A stretch of 20,886 bases of DNA from Planctomycetota bacterium (GTDB taxonomy: Bacteria > Planctomycetota > Planctomycetia > Pirellulales > Pirellulaceae): positions 1-20,886 of the forward strand of contig JAPLNJ010001169.1 in assembly GCA_026692885.1 (NCBI GenBank), written 5' to 3'. The notes under the pieces were generated by a model. The model had not been told where the DNA came from and did no database searches. It saw nothing but the letters and a program-made list of their open reading frames with translations. This document shows positions 1-8,290 of this stretch, piece by piece (position 1 is the first letter of the stretch; the number at the start of each line of letters is the position of its first letter). A program made the translations under genes and the position numbers.

Positions 1-2
1 CG

Positions 3-279
3 AGACCACTTTCTACCGCAAGCTGGAAGCTTACGCCACGGAGCCACGGGGCCATCGGACAGATATTTCTCGAACGGTGCTTGGTGGGCTTCGACGACGT
101 GAAGCACGCCACGCTGTTGTCCCTGCCGCTGACGACGATCCACCAACGCTGTGGCGAAATCGCAGTCACCGCCTTTCGCGCGCTGCTCGATCGGATGGCC
201 GACCCCCTGCCCCCCCCGAAACATGGCGTTGACCCCGAGACTCGTCGTCCGCGGGTCTTGCGGAGCGTACTTGCCGTAG
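3..279 (+). pseudogene. LacI-type transcriptional regulator, C-terminal end, frameshifted and cut by the window edge
   Basis: From about base 84 the (+) frame reads GFDDVKHATLLSLPLTTIHQ, then a CGEIA...LLDRMADP stretch. This is the hallmark C-terminal sugar-binding lobe of LacI/GalR-type regulators. After the PLPPP segment the frame stops matching. The family ending (LTPRLVVRGSCGAYLP, stop TAG at 277-279) continues in the next frame. The switch falls in a run of eight C (210-217); seven C would restore one continuous frame. It is therefore either a real frameshift or a homopolymer sequencing error. Bases 3-80 are open in the same frame but do not resemble the family convincingly, so further damage upstream is possible. 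The intact protein would be a cytoplasmic repressor responding to a sugar. Its position next to a glycan-degradation operon fits local regulation, but that role is inferred. Confidence 0.7.
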
Positions 280-306
280 TCTTCACCGATCGTAGTCTTC
301 ACCGAT
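275..306. repeat. Perfect 16-bp tandem duplication at the regulator stop codon
   Basis: CGTAGTCTTCACCGAT occurs twice back to back (275-290 and 291-306). The first copy contains the restored TAG stop of the regulator remnant (277-279), and the second copy supplies another TAG. It looks like replication slippage and lies in the 37-bp gap before the convergent GH127 gene. Confidence 0.85.
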
Positions 307-316
307 ACGCGGAATG

Positions 317-2776
317 CTACTTGGCGGACGGACGGATGAACTCCTCCCGCGTGAGCTGGCCGTCGCCGTTCCTGTCGAGGCGTTTGAAGCGGGCTTCGAG
401 CAGATCGTTCGGTTTCTGTCCGGCCAGATATTCAGCGAGCGTCACGACGCCGTCGCGGTTCGTGTCCCAGCGGTCGAAGGTTTTCGCCCGGTCTTCGGCG
501 GTGGGACCTTTCGGGGCGACGCCTTGGGGATTTGCTCCCTGGGCAGCCGCGCCTTTTGGGGTCTTCTTCGTCGGAGGGTTCAGAGCATCCAAGTCCTGCT
601 CCCCGGCCGCGGCTTTCTTCATCGCCGCTGCCTGTCGCGGAGTTATTTTCACGAAAGGCTCAGCCGGCGCCGCCCAAACGCGGCCTACAGGACCATTATC
701 GATAACCGGAAAGGCCGACAATCGCAGTCTCGCAGCGCCCATGGGGATCAAGGTGAGTTCTTCAACCGGTGCAGCGGACTTTACCGGACCGTCGGCGATC
801 AGCCCCACCAGATCTGTTTCATCCGCTTTCCACTCGGGAATCTTGCGCCCCTTGGCTTTGAGTTCGATCGGCGCGGCGGCGGCTTGCCAGACGCTGTTGT
901 CTGCGGGCCATGGTTTCCTGGCGACTTCGCAGGAAGCGTCGAGCTGCGACTGGTCGAGGATCAGACCATAGTTCCACGGTGTCGCCGGGTAGATTTCAAA
1001 AGCGGGCCAGGCGGCGAGCAACTCCGCGGACAATTCCCGGCGCCACGCATCGGGGAGATACTCCTTGGATGTCGCGATGGCGCCTGCGATCGGCACGTAT
1101 CTCTCGGCAATCTTCAGGGAGTAAGTGAGCGGCCCGCGGTCGATAGAAACGGTGTTCGCGTTCTTGGTCCAAGTCCTGACGCTCAGTGGCATCGGCAATT
1201 TGAGTTTGACGACGTCGCCATCCTTCCAGCCGCGGTTGATGCGCAGAAAGGTCTGCGGTTTCGATTCCACCTTCACTGGCTGGTCGTTGATGCTGAGTTC
1301 GGCGCGGGCGCACCATTGCGGAATCCGAAGATACAGCGGAAACTCCTGCGACTGGGGCAACGAGACGGTCAGCACGATGTTCTCGTCGAAAGGATAATGC
1401 GTTACCTCCGTGATGATCACCTCCGTGCCACTGCCCACTCTTGCAGTTACCGTCGAGTCGGAGTAAAACCCCAGCGCCAGACCGCTGTCAGGTGTCGCCA
1501 TCCAGAGATGCTCGGCGTAGTAGGGCCAGCCTTGCCCCATGTTGAGCTGACAGCAGCGATGCCCATGCGGGTTCATCTGATACTTGGCGCCCGGGTCCTG
1601 GATTTTCGGGCTCTTGTTCTTGCTGTTGGAGATGACCAGGTTCGGCGCGGTCAGATACCGAAGTGCCCTGAAATCCGGCGTGGTGGTGGCGGGAAGCGAA
1701 TTGAACGCCACGTCCTCGCAGCGGTCCGCCCATTGGAGATCGGCGTCGATCTTGAGGAGCTCCTCACAGGAATGCATCATCTCGACGATGCCGCATGTTT
1801 CGACAGCCTGACGCGCGGTGACAAATCCTGGCCGACAACCTTCGTCGCCGCCGAACATGCCGCCAGGCACCTGACCGTATTCGCCCCACACGGTCTGGTA
1901 GTTGCGCTCGGCTGCGAGCAGGTGCTCCGCATTCTTGGACTGCAGGTAGTACGTCGGCGTCCCGCGCAGGGCTTGCGCGATATTGACGTTGTGCCAGTTC
2001 GGCACGCCCTCGGTCCAGCGGTCCATCCTGCCGAAGATCTTCTGCGCCAGGTCCAGCAGCTGTTTGTCGCCGGTGCGGTTGTAGAGCCAATAGACGCTCG
2101 CCAGGTTGTCGCCAGCACGCTGCTTTTGCCAAAGCGGCGGCAGGAAGTCCTCGTCAGGCACCGTAAGCTGCCATTCAAAGTACTTCGTCATCAAGCGGAT
2201 CACACGTTCATCGCCCGAGTACTCGTGATAGGCCTGGAGCGCGTTCAACATCGCCATGTTCGGCCACAAGTCGGGCTTGCCCGTGCTATGCACGCGTGGT
2301 GACTTGATGTTCGCCCGCGCGCCAAACCAGCCATCCTCGCGCTGCGTGCCGATGACGCCGTTAATCCACACCTTGGCCTCGGCGATCAACGTCTCATCGC
2401 CCAGCGTGTAAGCGAGGTCGCCGAAGCCCTTCAGCCAATACGGCACCTCTTCCCAGAACTTCTCGCCTTCACCGTCCGGGCTGAGCCAGGGATTGCCTTC
2501 TTTGATCAAGAACCGGCTCAATTCAGGCAGATGCCCGAAGAAGCCGTCCGCCTCCAGTTCAAGCTGTTTGCGCAACCAGCCTCGCGGTCGGATGGCACCA
2601 ATTGGGAGCTTGAGCAGTGGGCTCGGCAGCAAGGGCTCGCGATTGCCAGCGTAGAATTTGTTCTTCTGACTCGCATCCGGTCTCGCCACGGCGTCGATTG
2701 TGTCCGCTGTGGCGGCGTGCAGCGCGGTGAGCGGTGTCAGCAGCAAGGCAGCGAAGAGGAAGGTTGCGTGTTTCAG
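317..2776 (-). CDS. Secreted GH127-like (DUF1680) beta-L-arabinofuranosidase with C-terminal EF-hand pair
   Basis: Likely removes beta-L-arabinofuranosyl groups from glycans outside the cytoplasm, by a retaining mechanism with a Zn-bound cysteine. The DUF1680 (alpha/alpha)6 barrel spans roughly residues 40-560. The family metal/nucleophile signature is visible as ETC (E326, C328) and the CC pair at 408-409 (HRCCQLN). The Glu in GGDEGC, 14 residues before E326, is a candidate acid/base; this is inferred from the HypBA1 pattern. Two EF-hands follow at about 771 (DTNRDGVVTLAEY) and 801 (DRNGDGQLTREEF), ending 7 residues before the stop. Start choice: the first standard candidate, TTG at 2746, lies inside a signal peptide. 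A CTG at 2776 sits 7 nt after AAAGGA and gives LLKHATFLFAALLLTPL... ending in LHA, a complete Sec signal, for 819 aa in total. It is the last gene of a three-gene operon, 42 bp after the sulfatase. Family call strong; exact sugar uncertain. Confidence 0.88.
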   Translation of the reverse strand: MKHATFLFAALLLTPLTALHAATADTIDAVARPDASQKNKFYAGNREPLLPSPLLKLPIGAIRPRGWLRKQLELEADGFFGHLPELSRFLIKEGNPWLSPDGEGEKFWEEVPYWLKGFGDLAYTLGDETLIAEAKVWINGVIGTQREDGWFGARANIKSPRVHSTGKPDLWPNMAMLNALQAYHEYSGDERVIRLMTKYFEWQLTVPDEDFLPPLWQKQRAGDNLASVYWLYNRTGDKQLLDLAQKIFGRMDRWTEGVPNWHNVNIAQALRGTPTYYLQSKNAEHLLAAERNYQTVWGEYGQVPGGMFGGDEGCRPGFVTARQAVETCGIVEMMHSCEELLKIDADLQWADRCEDVAFNSLPATTTPDFRALRYLTAPNLVISNSKNKSPKIQDPGAKYQMNPHGHRCCQLNMGQGWPYYAEHLWMATPDSGLALGFYSDSTVTARVGSGTEVIITEVTHYPFDENIVLTVSLPQSQEFPLYLRIPQWCARAELSINDQPVKVESKPQTFLRINRGWKDGDVVKLKLPMPLSVRTWTKNANTVSIDRGPLTYSLKIAERYVPIAGAIATSKEYLPDAWRRELSAELLAAWPAFEIYPATPWNYGLILDQSQLDASCEVARKPWPADNSVWQAAAAPIELKAKGRKIPEWKADETDLVGLIADGPVKSAAPVEELTLIPMGAARLRLSAFPVIDNGPVGRVWAAPAEPFVKITPRQAAAMKKAAAGEQDLDALNPPTKKTPKGAAAQGANPQGVAPKGPTAEDRAKTFDRWDTNRDGVVTLAEYLAGQKPNDLLEARFKRLDRNGDGQLTREEFIRPSAK

Positions 2777-2791
2777 GAGTCGTTCCTTTCG
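2777..2791 (-). promoter_or_regulatory. Ribosome binding site supporting a CTG start for the GH127-like gene
   Basis: Read on the (-) strand, GAAAGGA is followed by ACGACTC and then CTG at 2776. The same GAAAGG core precedes the ATG of the operon's first gene at a similar distance. No ATG or GTG lies in frame between this site and the signal-peptide core. The out-of-frame ATG at 2798 reads an unrelated, short product. Confidence 0.5.
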
Positions 2792-2818
2792 GGGGCATCT
2801 CCGTTTTCGCAGAGCGCC

Positions 2819-4402
2819 CTACTTCGGGTCCGCGATCACAAATTCCTCACGCGTCAGTTTGCCGTCGCCGTTCTTGTCGAAGCGATTGAAGCGGTCTTCG
2901 AGATGCGACTCGCCTTTCAGGCCGGCCTTGTATTCGTCGAGCGTCAACACGCCGTCCTTGTTCGTGTCCCAGCGGGCAAACGCCTTGGCACGCTGCTCGG
3001 CTGTGACCTTCTTGGCCGGCCCCGCCGGTTGGTTCTTTCGTGCGGGTTCTTGCGGGACCTTGCTGATGCACTCTGGGTCCGGCTTGTCGGGGAGCGACGC
3101 CTTCCAGGCCAGCATCAGTTTGGAAAGCCGCGTGACGACTTCCGGATTCTCTTGGGAAACGTCCTTCGCCTCCGCGCGGTCCCTGATGAGCTGGTGCAGC
3201 TCGACCCGGCTGGCATCGTACGTCATCGCGAGTTTCCACTCGCCGTCGCGAACGGCCAGGCGCGGCCACCAGTCCGGTTCTGTCTTCGTTCCCCGCCATT
3301 CCCAGAAGATCGGTCGGGTACGCAGAAGCTCCTTGCCATGGAAGGCCGCCAGGAGATTCTCGCCATCGCCGCGATAGTCGTCGGGCGGTTTCACGCCCGC
3401 GGCGGCGCACAGCGTCGGCAGCAAGTCCACCGCGGTGAGCACCGTCTTATCGTTCTTCGTTCCGGGCGGCGCGTGGCCGGGCCACCGCACGATGAACGGT
3501 GTGCGGACGCCGCCCTCGAAGAGACTCCGCTTGCGGCCGCGCAGACCCCCGGTCTGGCCGACGCTGGCCCACGTGCCGTAGCCTTGGCCCATCTTCTTCT
3601 GGTTTTCGCCTCCCGTCCATTCCGGCCCGTTGTCGGACGAGAAGATGACGATGGTGTTCTCCTCTACGCCTGCCTCTCTCATCGCGTCGAGCACTTGTCC
3701 CACCGCGTTGTCACCGTCGGTGATCACTGCGGAATAGACTTGCTTCTGCTCGTCCAGATGTTTCCACTTCGCCAGGGACTCCGTCGTCGGCACGTGCGGC
3801 GTGTGGCTTTCGTGAAGCCAGACGTTCACGTAGAACGGAGCGTCTTTGTGGGCACGGATGAACTTGACCGCGTTGTCGGCCGTGTCGTGCAGGCCCCCTT
3901 CGACGCCCGGCCCGTTAAAGACCGCCGACTCGTCGAAGCCATAGGCCGACGGCTCGGGCGCGCCGACCGAGCCGCTATTCGTCAGATGCCATTTGCCGAA
4001 ATGCCCGGTGCGATAGCCGGCACCCTTGAGAAACCGCGCCAGCGTCGGCGCCCGCGGATCAAGCCAGTCCGGCATGCCGCGTTGCGTGTTGATCCCCGGC
4101 GCGAAATGTTCGTGAATGCAGAACCGCGCCGGAAACATCCCCGTGGTAGCCGCCGTGCGACTGGGCGAACATACCGGATTGAGCACGTTGAACTGTTGGA
4201 AGTCGATGCCCGCGCTCGCGAGCCGGTCGAGGTTCGGCGTCTTCAGCCACGGATGTCCGTGGCACGACAAATCACCCCAGCCCCAATCGTCGGCGAAGAT
4301 GAAGACGATGTTGGGCTTCAGCGATGGCGTGGCAGCGGCGGCGTTCAGTGCGGTCGGCAGCGCCAGCAGCAGGGCAGTGAGGGTAAAGAAGGTGGTTTTC
4401 AT
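2819..4402 (-). CDS. Secreted S1-family sulfatase, cysteine type, with C-terminal EF-hand pair
   Basis: Hydrolyses sulfate esters, presumably on a glycan, in the periplasm or outside. 527 aa. A Sec signal (MKTTFFTLTALLLALPTALNA) is followed by the alkaline-phosphatase-fold sulfatase domain (about 30-440). The N-terminal metal motif is FADDWG (D38-D39). The formylglycine site is C78 in CSPSRTAATTG. GKWHLT and SSDNGPE supply further conserved active-site and metal positions. Being Cys-type, it needs oxidation of C78 to formylglycine by a maturase. Two EF-hands at D479 and D509 close the protein with the same spacing as in the neighbouring GH127-like enzyme. The ATG at 4402 follows GGAG by 8 nt. 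It starts 22 bp after the beta-helix gene and ends 42 bp before the GH127-like gene, so the three are very likely co-transcribed. The sulfatase subfamily, and so the sulfated sugar, cannot be fixed by eye. Confidence 0.95.
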   Translation of the reverse strand: MKTTFFTLTALLLALPTALNAAAATPSLKPNIVFIFADDWGWGDLSCHGHPWLKTPNLDRLASAGIDFQQFNVLNPVCSPSRTAATTGMFPARFCIHEHFAPGINTQRGMPDWLDPRAPTLARFLKGAGYRTGHFGKWHLTNSGSVGAPEPSAYGFDESAVFNGPGVEGGLHDTADNAVKFIRAHKDAPFYVNVWLHESHTPHVPTTESLAKWKHLDEQKQVYSAVITDGDNAVGQVLDAMREAGVEENTIVIFSSDNGPEWTGGENQKKMGQGYGTWASVGQTGGLRGRKRSLFEGGVRTPFIVRWPGHAPPGTKNDKTVLTAVDLLPTLCAAAGVKPPDDYRGDGENLLAAFHGKELLRTRPIFWEWRGTKTEPDWWPRLAVRDGEWKLAMTYDASRVELHQLIRDRAEAKDVSQENPEVVTRLSKLMLAWKASLPDKPDPECISKVPQEPARKNQPAGPAKKVTAEQRAKAFARWDTNKDGVLTLDEYKAGLKGESHLEDRFNRFDKNGDGKLTREEFVIADPK

Positions 4403-4424
4403 ACGTCACGCTCCGAGTGTTTTC

Positions 4425-6629
4425 TCATGGCTTGGGCCAAACCTTCAGGATTTGGGGGCCGACCTGGGTGGTTTCCAACGGACCGGGGAACGGGTTGCCG
4501 GTGTCGCGCGGGTGGCCGAAGTAGTCGGTGTCCAGCTTCAGCGGCGTGCCGTCGGGGTTTTCGCAGGGCAGGTTCGGGATCTTCATTTTGCCGAGTAGCT
4601 CCGTCGTCACCAGTTGCCGCGGCTGGTCCTTCTTCCAAGCCGCATCTGCGGTGATCGTCAAGTACCAGCCGTCCGGCTTCTGCTCCAACTTCATTCCCGC
4701 ATCGAAGTCTGGCTTGACCAACGCGCCGGTTTCGAACTTGGCCGGCTGCGCGCCCTTGGTGAACACGTTGCCACCGCCGAAGCACGGCAGCTTAGCCTTG
4801 TCGAATTCCGGCACGTTACAGGGCGCGATGAACAGGTTGTTGTAGAACCGGTGGTCGCCGCCGGGCGCGTCGGCCAGCCCGACAACTTCCGTGGAATGCG
4901 CCTTGTGGAACGGCGTCTTGCGACCGTCGTAGGGGATGATTTCAAACGGCCGCACGATCAGATTGTGGGCGATGGCCAGGCCTTTGGCGTTGACCAGGAA
5001 CGAGTTGGTGCGCGACAGGAGCAGGTTGTTGGCGATCAGCAGCGGACCGTGCTGCATCTCGCAGAAGATGTCCCGGTTCCAGTTGTCGTGCAGCAGGTTC
5101 CCGGTCACCAGGGCCCCCTGCGCCATCCAGTCGAGCCAAATGCCACCGATCTCGCCGCAGCGATAGATGTGATTGTTGCTGATGACGACATCGATCGCGC
5201 CGTGGAACTTGATGCCCGCCATCTCCGCGCCGCCAAACAGTCCTTGGACGTGAATCTCGTGAATCTCGTTGCCGGTCACGGTGCTGAAAGAGCAGCCGAG
5301 ACTCCCGACGATGCCGGTCTGTTCGCAATGGTGGATGTGATTGTCACGGACGACGTGGCCGCCGACGGTGGCCTTGTTCCAGCCGTAGGCCAACGCGCGG
5401 GTCAACGTGCCGACGTAGCCCTCGGCGGACTCGGCCCGGTTGTCCCAGTCGTCGCTGTATTTGCCGAGCGCGACGCCGGAGCACCTTGAGTAGCCGATGT
5501 CGTTGTTTTCGATGATCCAGCCTTTGCACCAGTACGCCGAGACCAGCCCGATCTGGCCAGCCGTGGGTGGCGCCCAGTTGGTGGCGGCGTTGCGCAGGGT
5601 AAAGCCGCGCACGGTGATGTAGTTGATGCCGGGCTTGTCCGGCGTGAACACCGTTTTGCGAACATTGATTTCCACGTTGGCTGCGTTGGGGTTCACGCCC
5701 GGGAATTGAGCCCAAATCGTGGTGTTGTCAGTTCCTGACTTGTGTGAGCGGAACACGAGAAAGACAGTCTTCTCGCCGGTGGTCGGCTTGAGCTTCGCCG
5801 TGAACGTGGCCCATTTCAGCCAGTCCCCGGTGTCGGCGACGACGCAGGTGCCGAGCAATTCGCCATCCGGCTTGTCCAGCCGGACCTCGATATCGCCGCC
5901 ACCGGTCACCGAGGCCGCACGGAAATCGATGCTCTCCGTGCCGGCGCCGAAGTTGACCTTGTCGAACCGGAGCCAGCTCCCGCTGCGGATCCAGCCGATG
6001 CACTTCCCGCCTTCCGAGCAGTTCGCCTCGTGGAGTTCGCCGTGCTTGGCGGCTAACGAGGCCGCGGTCACGCGCTGCTGCCCCATCGTGAAGGCCGCGA
6101 GGTTCAGGAGATAATCGGCGTCCTCGGCGTTGTCCACGCGGGCGAACCACAGGGGCCGCTTGCCAGCCGGTTTGAGGACTTCGTTCAAATGGCTGGCCGC
6201 CTCGGTCAACCACTCGCCGTTCAGATACACGGCGCCGGTATGATGCTGCCGGCCTTGGGGATCGAACCAATCACCATGGATGCGGTCAGCGTACGGATTG
6301 AAATCGCCGAAGAACTTGTTCGGCAGCGTCAGCTTCCACGTGTCGCCGCCGACCCGCTCCCAACCTTGGACAATCTCCGAGCCGGTGATGACGACCTGCT
6401 CGCCCGGCGCGGCTTGGTAGGTGATGCGTTTCGCGTCCGATTCACCGCCACGCGGTGGCGCGACGCACTCGCGGTAGACGCCTTCATGCACCGTGATGAC
6501 GTCACCGGGCTGCGCGAGCTGCGCCGCCGCGGAAATCGTTTTCAACGGGCCCTGCACAGACACGTGGTGTTCCACCGCGAACGCGGCGGAGGTGACGCTG
6601 ACGGCCAGAACGATAGCGAGTGTTCTCAT
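4425..6629 (-). CDS. Secreted right-handed parallel beta-helix protein with an internal CBM6-like domain
   Basis: 734 aa from the ATG at 6629, which follows AAAGG by 9 nt and opens a clear Sec signal (MRTLAIVLAVSVTSAAFA). The frame stays open 81 codons further upstream, but that extension has no signal peptide and covers the divergent promoter, so it is rejected. Residues 20-110 look like the first turn of a DUF1565/pectate-lyase-like helix (LAQPGDVITVHEGVYRE). Residues about 180-310 resemble a CBM6-type beta-sandwich (GWIRSGSWLRF, FRAAS...GGDIEVRLDKPDG). From about 335 the parallel beta-helix resumes, with N-rich turns (IIENNDIGYS, VISNNHIYRCG, FYNNLFIAP), to about 600. Possible roles are polysaccharide lyase, hydrolase or glycan-binding surface protein; no catalytic residues can be assigned. 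It is the first gene of the operon with the sulfatase and GH127-like enzyme. Confidence 0.88.
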   Translation of the reverse strand: MRTLAIVLAVSVTSAAFAVEHHVSVQGPLKTISAAAQLAQPGDVITVHEGVYRECVAPPRGGESDAKRITYQAAPGEQVVITGSEIVQGWERVGGDTWKLTLPNKFFGDFNPYADRIHGDWFDPQGRQHHTGAVYLNGEWLTEAASHLNEVLKPAGKRPLWFARVDNAEDADYLLNLAAFTMGQQRVTAASLAAKHGELHEANCSEGGKCIGWIRSGSWLRFDKVNFGAGTESIDFRAASVTGGGDIEVRLDKPDGELLGTCVVADTGDWLKWATFTAKLKPTTGEKTVFLVFRSHKSGTDNTTIWAQFPGVNPNAANVEINVRKTVFTPDKPGINYITVRGFTLRNAATNWAPPTAGQIGLVSAYWCKGWIIENNDIGYSRCSGVALGKYSDDWDNRAESAEGYVGTLTRALAYGWNKATVGGHVVRDNHIHHCEQTGIVGSLGCSFSTVTGNEIHEIHVQGLFGGAEMAGIKFHGAIDVVISNNHIYRCGEIGGIWLDWMAQGALVTGNLLHDNWNRDIFCEMQHGPLLIANNLLLSRTNSFLVNAKGLAIAHNLIVRPFEIIPYDGRKTPFHKAHSTEVVGLADAPGGDHRFYNNLFIAPCNVPEFDKAKLPCFGGGNVFTKGAQPAKFETGALVKPDFDAGMKLEQKPDGWYLTITADAAWKKDQPRQLVTTELLGKMKIPNLPCENPDGTPLKLDTDYFGHPRDTGNPFPGPLETTQVGPQILKVWPKP

Positions 6630-6916
6630 GACGGTGCGCCTTTCGGGAGTGGATGTGCTGCCATTGTCGATCAGAAAACCATAGAGTAACACGGATGGCA
6701 AGGCCGGGCCACAGACGGCACGCCCGACAGACGGCACGCACCTCGCCGGAAGCGAAGCACGGCGCCTTGGGCGGTGCTGTCGCGGAGCCCTCAGCAAATC
6801 ATCCGAGCGTGCTTGTGAAAAGTCGTCAGCCGATATGTTAACATGGCGAGAGTGTTGCTGCTCGGAACGCATCTGAGTGGAACCTATTTGGGAAATCCGA
6901 AATCAAGGAGACACGC
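6630..6916. promoter_or_regulatory. Divergent intergenic region serving the (-) glycan operon and the (+) dehydrogenase gene
   Basis: 287 bp between two divergent starts. It contains a 13-bp direct repeat, ACAGACGGCACGC, at 6711-6723 and 6727-6739 (16-bp period), and the palindrome ATGTTAACAT at 6835-6844. A weak sigma70-like arrangement for the (+) gene is TTGTGA about 15 bp before TATGTT, so the palindrome would overlap the -10. No confident promoter was found for the (-) operon. Confidence 0.5.
6835..6876 (+). promoter_or_regulatory. Bipartite operator-like motif upstream of the Gfo/Idh/MocA gene
   Basis: A perfect 10-bp palindrome ATGTTAACAT (6835-6844) is followed, 14 bp after TGTTAACATG, by GCTCGGAACGCATCTGA (6860-6876). 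The second half contains an imperfect inverted repeat TCGGA...TCTGA. The same two blocks, in the same order and nearly the same spacing, lie upstream of the DUF6807 gene at 18622-18662 (-). The palindrome type suits a LacI- or GntR-type dimer. Which protein binds is inference. Confidence 0.5.
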
Positions 6917-8236
6917 ATGTCGCTGCCGCAAGACCGTCCCCGTTCTCGTAAATCTTCCCTCACTCGGCGCGAGGCACTGGGCTGCCTGGCCGGTGCGGCG
7001 GCCGTGGGCGTGAGTGCGCCGCTGATCGTGCCGGCGCGGGTGTTGGGGGCCGAGGCGCCGTCGAAACGCATCACGATCGGTTGCATCGGCCTGGGCAATG
7101 AAGGCTTCGGCCACAATACCCAGCAGTTCCTGGTCGAGCCCGACGCCCATGTCCTGGCGGTGTGCGACGTGAAGGCCCAGCATCGCACGCGGGCCAAGGA
7201 CGCGGTCGACGCCAAGTACGGCAACCGGGATTGCCGCGAGTATGTCGACTTCCGCGAGGTGCTCGCGCGCAAGGATATCGACGCCGTGATGATCGGCACG
7301 CCCGACCACTGGCACGTACCGCTGTCGCTGTTGGCGCTGGAGGCGGGCAAGGACGTGTTCTGCGAGAAGCCGACGCTCACGATCGCCGAGGGCCGCGCGC
7401 TGGTCGACGCCGTGAAACGGCACAACGCGGTGTTCCAGGCCGGGATCGAAGATCGCTCGATCATCTACTATCACAAGATGGCCGAGTTGGCTCGCAACGG
7501 GGCGCTGGGCACGCTCAAGGCGATCCAGGTCACGTTGCCGGCGGGCACGGCGCTGCCGATCGAGCAGCCGGTGCCGCCGCCAGCGGACTTCAACTGGAAT
7601 CTGTGGCTCGGCCCGGCGCCGTTCCGGCCCTACACGCCGACGATCACGGAGCCGATGCACTGGCGGCAGATCCGCGACTTCTCGGGCGGCCTGCTGACCG
7701 ACTGGGGCGCGCACCTGCTGGACACGGCCCAGGTGGCCGCCTCGGCCGAGCTGAGCGGGCCGGTTGAGGTCGCAGGCGAAGGCGAGCTGCCCCAGAACTC
7801 GATGTCGACGACGTTCGTCAAGTTCAAGGTCCACTACCGCTATGCCAGCGGCGCCGAACTGCTGGTCGAGTCGGGCGGCACCTCGATCCGCATCGAGGGC
7901 ACCGGCGGCTGGGTCAGCAGCAAGAGCTGGCGTGCCCCGTTAGAAGCCAGCTCGCAGGACCTGCTGCGGCAGAAGTTCGAGGAAAAGACCAACCAGATCT
8001 GGCCGCTGCCGCCGTACGAACATCGCAACTTCCTCGACTGCGTAAAGTCGCGCCAGCCGACGACCTACACCGCCGAGGCCCTGCAGCGGCTGGCCACGGT
8101 GCTGCACGTCGGCAACATCGCGATGACGCTGGGCCGCAAACTGAAGTGGGACCCGGCCAGCGAATCGTTCCCCGGCGACGAGGCGGCCGACGCGCTGCGC
8201 AGCCGGCCCTCGCGCGACGATTGGAAGACGGCCTGA
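6917..8236 (+). CDS. Tat-exported Gfo/Idh/MocA-family oxidoreductase
   Basis: Probable NAD(P)-dependent sugar or polyol dehydrogenase of the exported planctomycete type. 439 aa; the ATG at 6917 follows AAGGAG by 7 nt. The N-terminus is a twin-arginine signal (SLTRREALGCLAGAAA, R17-R18) ending near LGAEA. The export route implies folding with its cofactor before transport. The Rossmann domain opens with ITIGCIGLGNEG (GxGxxG at 58-63). The family EKP motif is at 150-152 (FCEKPTLT), with K151 the usual active-site lysine. A second conserved patch, LLTDWGAHLLDTA, has H266 and D269. It diverges from the (-) glycan operon and is followed 342 bp later by the GH95-like gene. The bipartite palindrome motif lies 72 bp upstream. 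Substrate unknown. Several secreted Gfo/Idh/MocA members act as glycoside-modifying enzymes instead, so hydrolase-like activity is a reasonable alternative. Confidence 0.93.
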   Translation: MSLPQDRPRSRKSSLTRREALGCLAGAAAVGVSAPLIVPARVLGAEAPSKRITIGCIGLGNEGFGHNTQQFLVEPDAHVLAVCDVKAQHRTRAKDAVDAKYGNRDCREYVDFREVLARKDIDAVMIGTPDHWHVPLSLLALEAGKDVFCEKPTLTIAEGRALVDAVKRHNAVFQAGIEDRSIIYYHKMAELARNGALGTLKAIQVTLPAGTALPIEQPVPPPADFNWNLWLGPAPFRPYTPTITEPMHWRQIRDFSGGLLTDWGAHLLDTAQVAASAELSGPVEVAGEGELPQNSMSTTFVKFKVHYRYASGAELLVESGGTSIRIEGTGGWVSSKSWRAPLEASSQDLLRQKFEEKTNQIWPLPPYEHRNFLDCVKSRQPTTYTAEALQRLATVLHVGNIAMTLGRKLKWDPASESFPGDEAADALRSRPSRDDWKTA

Positions 8237-8290
8237 CGGGTAAGCGACGCGTACTGGGCGCCGGCGCAGCAACGAAAGGCGACAGAACTC

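Noticed and set aside
314..2302. Long (+) open frame of 662 codons opposite the GH127-like gene
   Set aside because: Antisense to a well-supported gene; arginine/valine-rich composition, no domain, no ribosome binding site. It is open only because of high GC codon use.
2531..4654. Long (+) open frame of 707 codons opposite the sulfatase
   Set aside because: Spans the end of one real gene, an intergenic gap and all of another on the opposite strand; composition is typical of a shadow frame.
6630..6872. 81-codon N-terminal extension of the first beta-helix protein
   Set aside because: The extension is Arg/Pro-rich without a signal peptide and overlaps the divergent promoter palindrome; the ATG at 6629 has a ribosome binding site and a Sec signal.
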